The position numbers and the translations under genes are program-made. From assembly GCA_016808115.1 (NCBI GenBank), contig JAEQBH010001503.1:620001-684000 (forward strand): a stretch of 64,000 nucleotides of DNA, in the 5' to 3' direction. Under the pieces are notes generated by a model. That model had not been told where the DNA came from. It did no database searches and worked only from the letters and a program-made list of their open reading frames with translations. This DNA is from Tetrastigma voinierianum (taxonomy: Eukaryota > Streptophyta > Magnoliopsida > Vitales > Vitaceae). How positions within the stretch are numbered: position 1 is the first letter of the stretch; each line of letters opens with the position of its first letter. Below are positions 1 to 10,816 of this stretch, piece after piece.

Positions 1-510
1 AAACGCAGTGGTGTTTACGGGGCAACAATTGCTGAAGCTGATACAGTTTCTTCACTTGAAATTGATGGAAAAAACGAGCTTGTCCGGGTTTGTAACACTC
101 CATGGATTAAAAGCCCCTGAAGGAGAAAAGTGACTTTTCTTTTCTGTGGACCTGATTTCTAAGTCGTTTTCTTTTCTATTCTTTTTTGTTGTTGTGAAAA
201 TCAGGATATGTCTTCAACATCCAGGTCAGGAGAAGGCGATATTATTTGTACAAAGGTGCATTGGAGGGGCGAGTTGTCAGGGAATTTGGCTAAGTTTGAA
301 GGGGGTTTCCAGATGAGCTTATTGCCTGGTGGGATATACATGGGATATCCATCTGATATCGCAAAGAGCGTGGCAGAATCGAAGTCGTTCCATCTGGAGT
401 TCTGTTGGGTGGAATCAGCTGGGAAAAGGCAGAGACTGGTCCGCACTTATGACATGGAAGGGTTGGCTGTGTCATCTACCTATTTTTATGAGACCAGACT
501 ACCACTGTAA
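1..510 (+). CDS. 3' end of a DUF3598 (lipocalin-like) plastid-type protein, partial
   Basis: Only the last two exons are present. The first runs from the window edge to 87 and ends on a complete codon (GKNELVR); a GT-AG intron lies at 88-204; the last exon is 205-510 and ends LPL plus stop. The junction is phase 0 and reads straight on into DMSSTSRSGEGD. The visible protein has stretches such as CTKVHWRGEL, LLPGGIYMGYP, FCWVESAGKRQRLVRTYD and the C-terminal FYETRLPL. I recognise this as the C-terminal half of plant proteins carrying DUF3598, a lipocalin/CpeS-like beta-barrel domain found in cyanobacteria and plastids. Its biochemical function is not established. No frameshift is visible. The exon structure is firm; the family name rests on recalled similarity. 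Confidence 0.68.
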
Positions 511-630
511 GTCCTCCAGCCGCCTCCTCCTCCCTCCTAAAGCCCCACATCAGCAATGAATGAATGCCCCAGTAGTGTTGTTATACTATATGACCTCTAC
601 TCCTCTATTCTGATTCTGATCTGATATATA

Positions 631-639
631 GAAGAAAAC

Positions 640-672
<33 letters not shown>

Positions 673-684
673 ATAGTTTTCTTC
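631..684. repeat. AT-core inverted repeat (hairpin)
   Basis: GAAGAAAACTATATATATAT at the left pairs with ATATATAGTTTTCTTC at the right around a short TTTATATTTA centre. The non-TA ends GAAGAAAACT/AGTTTTCTTC match perfectly, so this is more than a simple TA run. It lies about 120 bp after the DUF3598 stop, in the likely 3'UTR or terminator zone. Confidence 0.75.
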
Positions 685-1493
685 AATTTGCCAAGTTGGG
701 TTTTGCATTGAAAGCGAATATTATTAAAACGTGGTTGTAGAATCGTAATCACATTGAATGGACTTCCTCAACTTGCTTGTAGGGCAGCCATATCGACCTT
801 TGCTTCAATTATCCCCACCAGCCTCCAGCCTCCAGCCTCCAGCCTCCCCCTTTTTGTACCAAATTGATGGGGGTGTCATTAAATATGTTATTGCTCTATT
901 CACTTTTTCATTTCTTGCGTCCGATTTTCTCTTTGTACTGTACTACCTTTGTTATATCAAAGCTACATGTTTTTTTCTCTCATTTGACTATGATGCGTTT
1001 TGAATGACATACAGACACTGATGAAGACATTGCTTAAGACGTACCACATGATATTAATCCACATACGACCTCCGAGTGACCATAAGGACGGTAAAGTTTT
1101 ATTACATAATATAGCTATATTCCTAGAATTCGAATTCGATACTATTGGTTAAGTTTTGAGAGGTCCTAACAATCTTACCTATATGTTCTATATGTTCGAT
1201 GGTGTTATCAAAGCCAAGCATTTGATGAAATAGAATGATTTCAAAATAATCTATTTCTATATCATTACATCTCATACTCCGGGATACGGTGTTAAAATAT
1301 GCTAACGGAAATTTCCTTTAATTTACAGACATGTTTTAAAATTCTAAGAGTTTTTCGCCCAAACTGATGGTCATTTATACTACCGGACGATTGCTACAAA
1401 CGATATAAAAGAATATCATCGATTCACGCTGGTAGCTGTCTATCTTATTCCATGTAAATTAGTTTGCTCATCTGATCTCATGAAACCCACACA

Positions 1494-1540
1494 GGTGTGT
1501 GTGGGTGGGTGTGTGTGTGTGTGTGGGTGGGTGTGGGTGT
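1494..1540. repeat. (GT)n/(GGGT)n simple repeat
   Basis: Run of GTGTGT interspersed with GGGTGGGT. Confidence 0.9.
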
Positions 1541-1724
1541 AAAATGTAAAAGTGTGGCAGGTGTGTGTGGATAATGTGTAAATGCTTTATAAATCTTCGA
1601 CATTATATTAAAGATAAATGAATTTTTTTAAATTTAATAGACTTATTTTAAAGCCACTATGGTTTTTTTTGTTTAAAGGGGATAATATTTATGTGACTGC
1701 ATTGGATTGGATCGGATGTGTTTA

Positions 1725-1750
1725 TATATATATATATATATATATATGTT

Positions 1751-1806
<56 letters not shown>
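1725..1806. repeat. (TA)n microsatellite, two blocks
   Basis: Two TA runs separated by GTTAGAG. Confidence 0.9.
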
Positions 1807-1809
<3 letters not shown>

Positions 1810-2660
1810 ATTATATTATATTATGTCGCTATGAAGCTTCTTGTTAATCTTTTTTTGGTTTTTTTGTAGACACAAACAGATTCAGATTCTCTGGTGCGTG
1901 GTTGACGATATTATTTATTAGTTTTGGTGATAATAACATCTAAGCAAGAAAATCGTAAATGAGGTTGGTTGAAAATGGAGAGAGATGCATGAACCCACAT
2001 TTAAGAACGTGGCTCCCTATTAGTCCCTACAACTGTCCCAAAAGAAAAAGAAAAAAACCGAAGAGAGAGAGAAGGCTAGGACGTGGACGCCTGTGATTGG
2101 CTGAGACAAGAGGAGTGTACGGTGGGGGTAGGATGTGGCCAAGTATAGCCCCTTCCCCACCAACGTACACGGCAGCACGACTGGAGCCACCCTTTATCGG
2201 GTGGGTCCCACGCCTACGCTGTCCAAAACGTTGTCTTCTTGAATTCAGTGCGATCGTTGTGGTCCCCACACCTGACAACAGCCCCCCCTCCTCAATCCCT
2301 CATTCAAACCCTCTCTACCCAAAATATCTTCTTTATCATTTTAAGCGTTAGAAAAAGGAAAAAGGGTTTTTTAAGACGATGAATCAATCCGTTGGTTTTC
2401 CTTTTTCAAATAAAACGGTTTTTTCTATATTGATTTAGAATTTTTTCTGCTTTTTCGCCTTTTTTTTTTTTTGGTTGATCCATTGTGAAGGGTAGTTGGA
2501 TCGTCGATGGTGGTTAGTTTTTTCGTTGGTTTTTAAACACGCTATCAATAGCCTTAAAATGATGATGGTACAAAGGTTAGAAAAATAAATTGGTTTTTAA
2601 GATTATAAGCCAGATAGGGTTTCTTTTTATAATAAAATGGTTATTTTAACATTGATTTGG

Positions 2661-2662
<2 letters not shown>

Positions 2663-2706
<44 letters not shown>
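2663..2706. repeat. (TA)n microsatellite
   Basis: Uninterrupted TA dinucleotides. Confidence 0.9.
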
Positions 2707-2712
<6 letters not shown>

Positions 2713-3066
2713 CGATTATTTTGAGTACCGGGATGATGACAAAGTTTTTATCCGATAAACCATCAAATCAAGTTCTCATTTATCAAGATATCAGTATCTA
2801 AAATCTTACGATTTTAAATATTTTATTATCAAATATGTAAATTTTGAGACGATTTTTTCATATTAACCTGTATATTATTTAATTTTTTTTAACATTTTTG
2901 CTTATGAGTTTTAATTAATTATATTAGTAACATGAATCAATAAATTGAATCTTTTTAAAGATGATAAATCGATAAATAATGTGTTTATAATTTTTAAAAA
3001 AAACGTTTTTAGTAACAACACAAATTAATCAAAAGTAAACCATAGGATGGGTATGGGTTTACTGAT

Positions 3067-3072
3067 GGTCAA
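3067..3072 (-). promoter_or_regulatory. W-box (TTGACC) upstream of the WRKY gene
   Basis: GGTCAA on the plus strand, i.e. TTGACC, the WRKY-binding core, about 860 bp before the proposed start. Six bases occur often by chance; listed because the downstream gene encodes a WRKY factor. Confidence 0.3.
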
Positions 3073-3811
3073 TTTTGGGATCATAATAATAAGCATGACG
3101 TGGACGATGACAACGACTGAAGATCATAACATGATCACGATCACGCCTCGCCTGCTCATCATGAAACAGATATTCGGCGACGACTTAGTCATTCATTTTC
3201 GCTACATTTTTCACGCGACGCTTGTTTCTCCAAGCCATCATATTCTTGCACGGCCTCGGCAGAAGAACCCATCAAAATCGACTAAATTTTTCTCCCCAAT
3301 TTCTTTTTTTTTTTTTTTAATTGCTAATTCCGTTTTAAATGTTATATATAATGGGAATAGGATCATTGGAATGGTGGATTAAACCGAGAGGTGTCTTGAG
3401 TAAGTTCTGTTTTGTATATATATGAAAAACGTTTTTAAGCCATAATATATATTGATCAATCTTTATAAAAATAATAAAATTATATCATAAAATATAATTT
3501 TATTTTTAAGATTTGAACTCGAGACCAATGGTTAAAATAAAAAAGACTCAAATCATCTCATATATACGCTTCGATTATCGATTTAACCCATAAAATGTGA
3601 ATCGGTAAAATTTTTTATTCAATTAAAAATCTAATTTTTAAAACATCATTCCCATTTGATTCTTAATTTTATTACTAATATTATGTGCATAGTTATGGCA
3701 GTTTTTTTTTTTAAAATAGAAATTAAAAAATTAAAGAGGGAGAGTTGGTGATGGTAGTGGCGCCAAAAAGGGACACCCGTGAGTAAAGAGTCTGCTGTGC
3801 TGTGCTCAGGC

Positions 3812-3817
3812 TTGACT
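3812..3817 (+). promoter_or_regulatory. W-box (TTGACT) just upstream of the WRKY start
   Basis: TTGACT lies about 115 bp before the proposed ATG at 3931, beside the GA tract. WRKY promoters commonly carry W-boxes and are auto- or cross-regulated; binding here is inferred. Confidence 0.35.
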
Positions 3818-3820
3818 TTC

Positions 3821-3822
<2 letters not shown>

Positions 3823-3854
<32 letters not shown>
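3823..3854. repeat. (GA)n tract in probable 5'UTR/promoter
   Basis: About 15 GA units followed by the leader of the WRKY gene. GA/CT tracts are frequent in plant core promoters and 5'UTRs. Confidence 0.8.
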
Positions 3855-3858
<4 letters not shown>

Positions 3859-3930
3859 CAGGACTGGAGTTTTGGAAGGAAACCAAACCTCTAAATCCAT
3901 GGTGAACTGACGCCTGTACGGAGGAGCTCT

Positions 3931-4382
3931 ATGGCGGATAACGAACCTCTTCCTCTTTTCATCCAAAGTCGTGGCGCCCTCCCGTCCCACCATTGCTCTT
4001 CCCTGCCTCCATGGATTCCTTCTTCTTCGCCGCCACCAGTCCCGGCCCTATGACCCTCGTCTCCGCCTTCTTCTCCGACAATTACCCCGACTCCGACTGC
4101 CGCTCCTTCTCTCAGCTTCTCGCCGGTGCCATGGCTTCCCCCGGCGCCAGGCCCACTTTGCTCTCCCCTAATTCCATCAACCACGACCCTTCTGAAGATG
4201 CAGCCGACAAAAGCAGTTTAGGGTTCAGGCAGAACTGCCCACTTTAGCCGTTGCTCGCCTCGATGTTTTCCATCCTGCTGGATTCTTCAGGATTGCGTTT
4301 CACCTCGCTTCTTTTTCGCCCCTTCAGGTAATCGATTGAATTTCACAACATTAACGGTTTGGTTTGATCTATTTTTGCTTCT

Positions 4383-4413
<31 letters not shown>

Positions 4414-7400
4414 GGTGAAAAAATTCTTCAAATTTATCTAAATTCACGATTGGTGTGGGATTTGAGAGGGGTTTCTTTCCATTTATGTAACTATTGATTT
4501 CCATGGTTAAGCGGTTGAGCAGCCAAGCCAAGGGGCCAACTATGGGGAACCATTATAAGCCCAAATGTTGCCTTAAACACTCTTTGTAAGGCATAATCTG
4601 AGTCTGAAGCAAAACCATGATTTCTTTGGGTCAAACATTTGTTTCTAGGCCTGCGAAAATTAGGATCATTTCAGCTTAAAAGGATAATTGGATTGTATAA
4701 TTCTGTATATTGGATACTAGGCACATGAAATTGAATCAAGGAACTGACTATTTCCTGTAATCCATGGTCTAGTGTGCTTGAATTGGGGTTTGTTGTTGCT
4801 CTTTTTTTTCTTCCACAACCCTCCTGTCCAGTAGGAAGTCTTCAGGAATACATGGCCTTGGACAGATAATCAGTTACCTTCTTGGCTGAAACGATACACA
4901 GTGTGTCCCGCCTAGATACTTAGAACTACCGAATCTCTGTATGATCAAGGGAGCAACTGTTGCCTCAGTGCTGGTGCATCTTGTGTCTGTTCTAAGTACC
5001 AGATTATTTTGTTACTTAGTTTTGATATATTTCTGTTCTATATCTATGGTGCAGAGCCCATTTGGAATGTCCCATCAGCAAGCTTTGGCACAAGTTACGG
5101 CTCAGGCTGCATTTTCCCAACCTCATATGTTCATGCATGCAGAGTATCAACCTTCTTCATTGGAAGCTTCAATGGAATCAGTGGCACAAGATCCGTCTTT
5201 TATTGCTGATGCAACTACACACCAGCAGGTGCCACCATTTCCATCAGAGGCCAAGAGTTCCATGAACGAGTCATCAGAAGTCTCCCATTCTGACAGGAAA
5301 TCCCAACCTCCCTCTCTTGCTCTTGATAAACCAGGTGATGATGGCTACAATTGGCGGAAATATGGACAGAAGCAGGTCAAAGGGAGTGAGTATCCGCGAA
5401 GTTACTACAAATGTACACATCTCAATTGCCCTGTCAAGAAGAAGGTTGAGCGCGCTCATGATGGTCAAATAACCGAGATTATCTATAAAGGGCAGCACAA
5501 CCATGAAGTGCCAAAGCCTAATAAGCGTTCAAAGGATAGCAATGATATAAATGGACATGCAAACTCTCAGTCCAAGGCTGAACTTGGTTCTCAAGGTCAG
5601 ATGGGAAGTTTAAACAGGCAAAACGAAACTGTACTTACCAATTCAGTGCCTGGGATGGATCAGGAAACTACCCAAGCATTGCCTTTGCAGGTAACTGGGT
5701 CCAGTGACAGTGAGGAAGTAGTTGATGCTGAAACCGGAGTAAAAGAGGATGATGATGATGATGAACCAAATCCCAAGAGAAGGCCAGTCTGAAACCTAGA
5801 ACTACATCTTGTGATAACTCATTTTCTCCTGTCTTCCACGAAACATTAAAAAATTTGTCTTGGTGCACAGGAACAAAGAGGTTGCAGCACCTGCTGAGGT
5901 AGTATCGTCTCACAAGACAGTCACTGAACCAAGGATCATTGTGCAGACAAGAAGTGAAGTTGATCTTTTGGATGATGGCTACAGGTGGCGCAAGTATGGG
6001 CAAAAAGTGGTAAAAGGGAATCCTCATCCAAGGTTTGTCTTTATATTGGTCTCTAATACTAAAATTAATGTGCTACAAAATAGGAGAACATATCAGAAAT
6101 CTGTGTTTTCCTCTGCATCTGTTTCCTTATGATCACATTATGTAAATGGATTCCAGGTTTCTTTTTTACCATAATGTTGTTGGCCTCTTGTTTTATATGA
6201 TCCATATTTTGAGAATTATCTAGAACCATCAGGATTATAGAAAATTAGAAATGTATTTTCCCTTTGATATAACTGTCATGTATACTCTCTTTTCTATACT
6301 CTTTTCTTTCTAATATCTTTTCATTTACTTATCAAAAAAAAGAAAAATCAGGAACATGTCTGAGGTCCATCATAATCCACTGATCGCTGATCCCATCATA
6401 ACATCTGAATTTTATTTGTTAGGTGGATCTTTCACTCACATTGTGAATATTTTGAAACCATCAGCTTTATGGAAATACACATAGTCTCTAATTGTGAGCC
6501 AATTGATTATACAAAGTATCTGAACTTTTGTTTGTTGGAGGGATCTTTCGCTCGGGTATTTAATGTTGTCAAGCTGCCGACATTTTCTGTACCATTGCTA
6601 ATTTTGTAAACATGGATGTTGCTTGCCTTTAAGAGTCATAAATGGAGCTAAATTTTTATGTGCATCCTATAGTATCTTTGTGCTAGAATTGACATGTGGA
6701 GAAGCAAATTAAAAAGGTGGTCTTTGTTTGGAATTTGTTCAGCTTGGAATGATTCCCAGCTGCTTTTTATAGTATCTTTGTGCTAGAATTGACATGTGGA
6801 GAAGCAAATTAAAAAGGTGGTCTTTGTTTGGTATTTGTTCAGCTTGGAATGATTCTCAGCTGCTTTTTGGATTTTGTCTCTCTCTAATAGAACCATTAGG
6901 CATAGGATTTTCCTAGAGACTTCCTCTTGCACACAGCTCTAATTCAAGACAATGATCTTCATTTTATCTCTGTTGAAGTTTACATGGGTGATTTAGATAG
7001 TCTTGATTTAGACATGTGGAGAAGCGAATTAAAAAGGTGGTCTTTGTTTGGTATTTGTTCAGCTTGGAATGATTCCCAGCTGCTTTTTGGATTTTGTCTT
7101 ACTAGAGACTTCCTCTTGCACACAGCTCTAATTCAAGACAATGATCTTCATTTTATCTCTGTTGAAGTTTACATGGGTGATTTAGATAGTCTTGATGAAC
7201 ATTTCACTGTCCCTTCCTAGGAGCCGTTTACTATATAATCTCAAGTTCTGTTTATGTCCAAGTAGATAAGCTGATGCATCTAAATTATCTGCAGGAGCTA
7301 TTACAAATGCACTAGCCTCGGCTGCAATGTTCGTAAACATGTTGAGAGGGCTTCAACAGACCCTAAAGCTGTGATAACTACGTATGAGGGAAAACACAAT

Positions 7401-7580
7401 CACGACGTCCCAGCAGCTAGAAACAGCAGCCACAACACTGCCAACAGCAATGCATCACAGCTAAAACAGCATAATGGGGTGGCTGAGAAGCACACCTTAC
7501 TCAAAGAGATGAGTTTCAGAAACAAGAATAAAAAGCCTGTCGCGCTTTTGCAGCTAAAAGAAGAGCAGATTGCTGTGTAA
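3931..7580 (+). CDS. WRKY4: Group I WRKY transcription factor, WRKY3/WRKY4 type; first exon frame-broken
   Basis: Nuclear DNA-binding factor for W-boxes. Exons: 3931-4327, 5055-5782, 5871-6032, 7295-7580. Exon 2 carries SPFGMSHQQALAQVTAQ and the N-terminal WRKY domain (WRKYGQK at about 5353-5373, then CTHLNCP and HNH). An acidic EDDDDDEPNPKRR linker precedes exon 3, which carries the second WRKYGQK. The conserved intron splits the Arg codon after NPHP, and exon 4 supplies the second zinc finger (CTSLGC, HNHDV) and the tail LKEEQIAV. This order and tail match AtWRKY3/4. Exons 2-4 join in frame (392 codons including stop) if the second intron has a GC donor. Exon 1 encodes the expected pieces (MADNEPLP, APSRPTIALP, SPGPMTLVSAFFSDNYPDSD, FRSFSQLLAGAMASP-like) but in three different frames, and a stop at 4245-4247 precedes the donor at 4328. 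It is either a pseudogene at its 5' end or a locus with consensus indels. AATAAA lies at 8104-8109. Confidence 0.88.
4387..4413. repeat. poly(T) tract in WRKY intron 1
   Basis: About 27 consecutive T residues, 60 bases after the exon 1 donor. Confidence 0.9.
6668..7195 (+). repeat. Nested tandem duplication inside WRKY intron 3
   Basis: A unit beginning TATAGTATCTTTGTGCTAG repeats with a 100-bp period at 6668 and 6768. The part starting GACATGTGGAGAAGC occurs a third time at 7011, followed by a second copy of the CTAGAGACTTCCTCTTGC...TTTAGATAGTCTTGAT block (6913-7006 and 7102-7195). Copies differ at few bases, so the duplications are recent. Confidence 0.9.
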
Positions 7581-10500
7581 ATTTCCCAGTCGAAACCTAC
7601 TCGACTAAGATCACTGGGTGGTGGTCATGGGGTTGTCCCAAACCAACTAACATAGCACAAATGAAGGAAGGAAAGGAAGATACTTGGAAAAAAGAAAGGA
7701 GAAAAACAATTCGAGTACGAGAAATCAGAAGAAAAGGAAGAAATCATCTAAAAAGCTGTATCAGAAATCAAGCCCAAACCTTTGCTGCATATATAATTTA
7801 TATATAAAAAGATTTGCATGTTGTATGTAGTATGTACTTCCTTTTTGTACATCAATCAGAACTGATGTATATGATTGTTCAGTTTTTCATACATAGATGG
7901 GCTAGCATGTGTTTGAATCTAGTTTAAGTTTCCTTGCCTTGTTGGCTGTTTGTTTTTCCCTCCCCATTAGGGCTGCTAGTGCTATGTAAAGGGCTAGTCG
8001 ATGTGGAAGTTACTGAATAATTATCCTAATTGAGAGGGGGGCAGAAAAACCTATCTCCAGCACTGAAACCATATGTATTTTGTATTTTATTTTGCTATCA
8101 TTCAATAAATCCAATGTTTTTGTGCATAATCTCCTCTTGGGCTACCAACTTTGATTCTCTTTTCTTCCGGTGGGTAACCAAATAAGGTCCTACTCAACAT
8201 ATGCACACCTTTTCTAACAAAAGAACTGAGTTTAAAGCCAAAATAAATAATTTTATTTAAAAAAAAAAGGAATATAAATTTCTTTTCAAAATATTCATCA
8301 AACTAATCTTTTTATTTTTTAAAACCGTATTCATTAACTTGGGTTTTGAAAATTAACCTTAAAATCGCTTTCATCAATTGCAGTTTTAAGGTTAAATTAA
8401 AACCTTACAGCTGTAAGGTTTAATTAAAATCGTATTTATCAACTGCGGTTTTAAAAAGCAAAAAGACTAGTTTGATGAAAATTTTGAAAAAAAGTCCATA
8501 CTGTCATGTAAAAAAAAATGAATTATTTGATATCAAATTCAAAATAACTTCCCAACCATCATTTGCCCTTCTGGGTCAGTCTTGGAAAAATAATAAGATC
8601 ACTTCATTTTGGGATTTCCTATATGGGTTAAGATGATAATGAAAAAAAATTGTCAGCAATGAGTTTTGACTGCAGTATCTGTATATGGTTAAATCCATTG
8701 AAGGTTGGTGTGTAGTTGGATTCACCTTTTCCTTGATTTGGTAGACATAATAACTTGTAAAGGAGAAGCATGGCACAGTGGCATGCATTAGTTTACAAGA
8801 AATATGGTTGAACAAATCATATCATATAATAATAAGATGAATGATTTCTTTTAATTGATCAACACATATCAACAACCACTCCAGAGAAAGAGGGTGGAAC
8901 AGTTACAATCATGTCGTCCTGAATGCTGCCTGCCTCCAATCCTTTCTTCTCCACTCCTTATTACCTACCTTCACTTTTGCACTTTAGCAAGCATATGACA
9001 GTTTCCCTAAAAAAAATTTGTTGAATCATTTTCATTTATTTGTGGAAAATGAAGCAAATGTTCATTGTCATATGGAATGGAGAAAGTCGTCTCGAGTTCT
9101 AGATCTGGAATGTGACGGTTTTTATGGTATAATTTTTACTCTTATACCTCCCGACACGCATTTAAAAATTAGTATGGATATTGGCGAAATAAGTCAGATG
9201 TGAGCTTTGCACTCAGCGTGCCTTATGATAATTTCCCCAAAAATTTACATCATTTTCATTTATTCGTAAATGCAAGAAATATTCATCACATATAATGGAG
9301 AAAATTCTATTTCCGGCCTGAGTTTTGAGAATGTGAACGTTATACTAATTTTCTCACATCGAATCGTTAAAGATCAATCACAAAGACAGACGTACAAAAT
9401 AACAAGAAAACGGCGGCATGGCACGCCTTCGACGCTGGGTCGTGATCAAGGACCAAGAGTAAAAGCATCCATCTTTTTCCGCAGTTAATGTCGCATTTCT
9501 TGTTGTCATTCCTTCCCTTTGGCATATAGGCGATCCACCCTATAATGGAGCGGATTTCCTTCCTGAACTAAGGAAGGGCTTGGCTTACGCATTACGGCAC
9601 GCTCTTTTCCTTTGATAAATTAAATCGCTCGCATCTTCGCTTCCAAAGGTCGTGAAAGTCATTTCTGGGTCGCCCCAGGCGGTTACGCGCCGATTCACGC
9701 TGACATCATTCTCGCTGAGAGGTCTCACCGCTTCCTAAAGATGGTAGCCGATCAGAGGTTGTACCCACGACATGCCTCATGTCCACTGGGCGAAGATGCT
9801 TCGCCCGACTTCAGAACGAACACGACTGGAAGCCCGTAGGGTCGGGCCATTATACTCTGGTCCAACTGGCTGGGCCTATTTGCTGAGGATTTGGCCAAAG
9901 CCCATAAGCATCTACAATCGTGTTATGTGACGTATTTTTACTATTTTACATATATCTTTCAACCTCGTATTATGATAAATCAATACGATATGACTTAAAG
10001 ACGCTTTAAGTGTGTGCTTTGCAACTTAGCAAGCATATGACAGATTCTATTGAATCATTTTCACACTCAGTAGAAATTGAATAACAAGAAAGGATCCGAT
10101 TTCGAACTCCGAATACAATCATGGCATGCGATGTAGCCTTACCGCTTGCAATTTTCCGCTTCCGGTTCAGCTCTTATGACATTAATCCAGCCTAACATGA
10201 CTTAAAGACATCTCTCATTATGCATGAACCCGCTCGAGACACCTCCTTCTATTTCCAAAAACTGGAATGGAGAACGTGGGCACCCATTGGAGAATGGAGT
10301 TGGTGGGCAGTTAGGCTCTCTCTCTCTCTCTCCACCTGGAAGTGAGGAAGGAAGGAAGAGGAAAAGGAAAGGGAAAGGAAGCATGTAACAGAAAAAAAAA
10401 ACAGGACATGCAGTGGTTACATCTCTGCTTCTTCTACCTTTAATTGGTTGGCAACAAAACCAGAAGCAAAAAAAAAAAAAAAAAAAGGAAGAGAAAAGAT

Positions 10501-10816
10501 GAAGCATTGGACCCCACATGTTACACTTCCTTCGATTTCGGACTGTTTATGGCAAACCCCTTCACAAATCCTCCACCATTTCGATGTGCCGCACATCTCG
10601 CAATCTGTGGAACAATCATCGCAGAAAACCAACCAACTTTTACCACCAAAAATAACAGAATATATGGTTTTTTTCGAGGGTTTATGCCCGTTTTATTATC
10701 CCTCCATTGTTCTTGGTCGGTGCGAACTCGTTTTGGCTAATGCGGGGGTGATTCCCCATCTCCGGCCCATTTTCCGTTCCGGGTCGATCTGGGATGTTGG
10801 CATGTTTTGCTAGTTC
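7581..10816. other. Intergenic spacer between the WRKY and kinase genes
   Basis: Contains the WRKY 3'UTR (to roughly 8130), a foldback element at 8283-8491, scraps around 9960-10010 and 10170-10240 sharing the CATGACTTAAAGAC motif with dispersed SINE-like pieces, and a GC-rich block 9520-9900 with the hairpin GGGCGAA-GATGC-TTCGCCC (9788-9806). A CT tract (about 10318-10331) and a poly(A) run (about 10469-10486) follow. From 10500 on the DNA is probably kinase promoter and leader. No further gene is supported. Confidence 0.6.
8283..8491. mobile_element. Foldback MITE-like element, copy 1
   Basis: The outer arms are inverted repeats: the left begins TTTTCAAAATATTCATCAAA and runs on through a TTTTAAAACCG stretch; the right is its reverse complement ending GATGAAAATTTTGAAAA. 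Inner parts also fold, including the perfect palindrome AACCTTACAGCTGTAAGGTT at 8401-8420 and the AACCTTAAAA/TTTTAAGGTT pair. No open frame. A related copy lies at 26801-26996. Confidence 0.65.

Larger units (their letters stand above)
511..3930. other. Intergenic spacer between the DUF3598 gene and the WRKY gene
   Basis: No coding region is supported here; open frames at about 2.03-2.35 kb and 3.05-3.38 kb have no recognisable protein. The spacer holds an AT hairpin, a GT tract, three TA tracts and a SINE-like scrap at 3500-3570. The block 2070-2340 is GC- and pyrimidine-rich and contains GTGGGTCCCAC (2201-2211), which includes a class I TCP-type GGNCCCAC site. It looks like promoter or 5' leader DNA, perhaps for the WRKY gene, but no exon can be proved. 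Confidence 0.6.

Noticed and set aside
2027..2351. Overlapping frames on both strands in a GC-richer block
   Set aside because: No recognisable protein; both strands open together, which fits promoter-like composition.
6927..7220. Open frame with an internally repeated peptide (HTALIQDNDLHF...) on the plus strand
   Set aside because: It lies wholly inside WRKY intron 3 and its repeat is just the tandem DNA duplication; no family resemblance.
9788..9806. GC hairpin GGGCGAA-GATGC-TTCGCCC as a terminator
   Set aside because: Intrinsic hairpin terminators do not apply to a plant nuclear locus; no transcript context.
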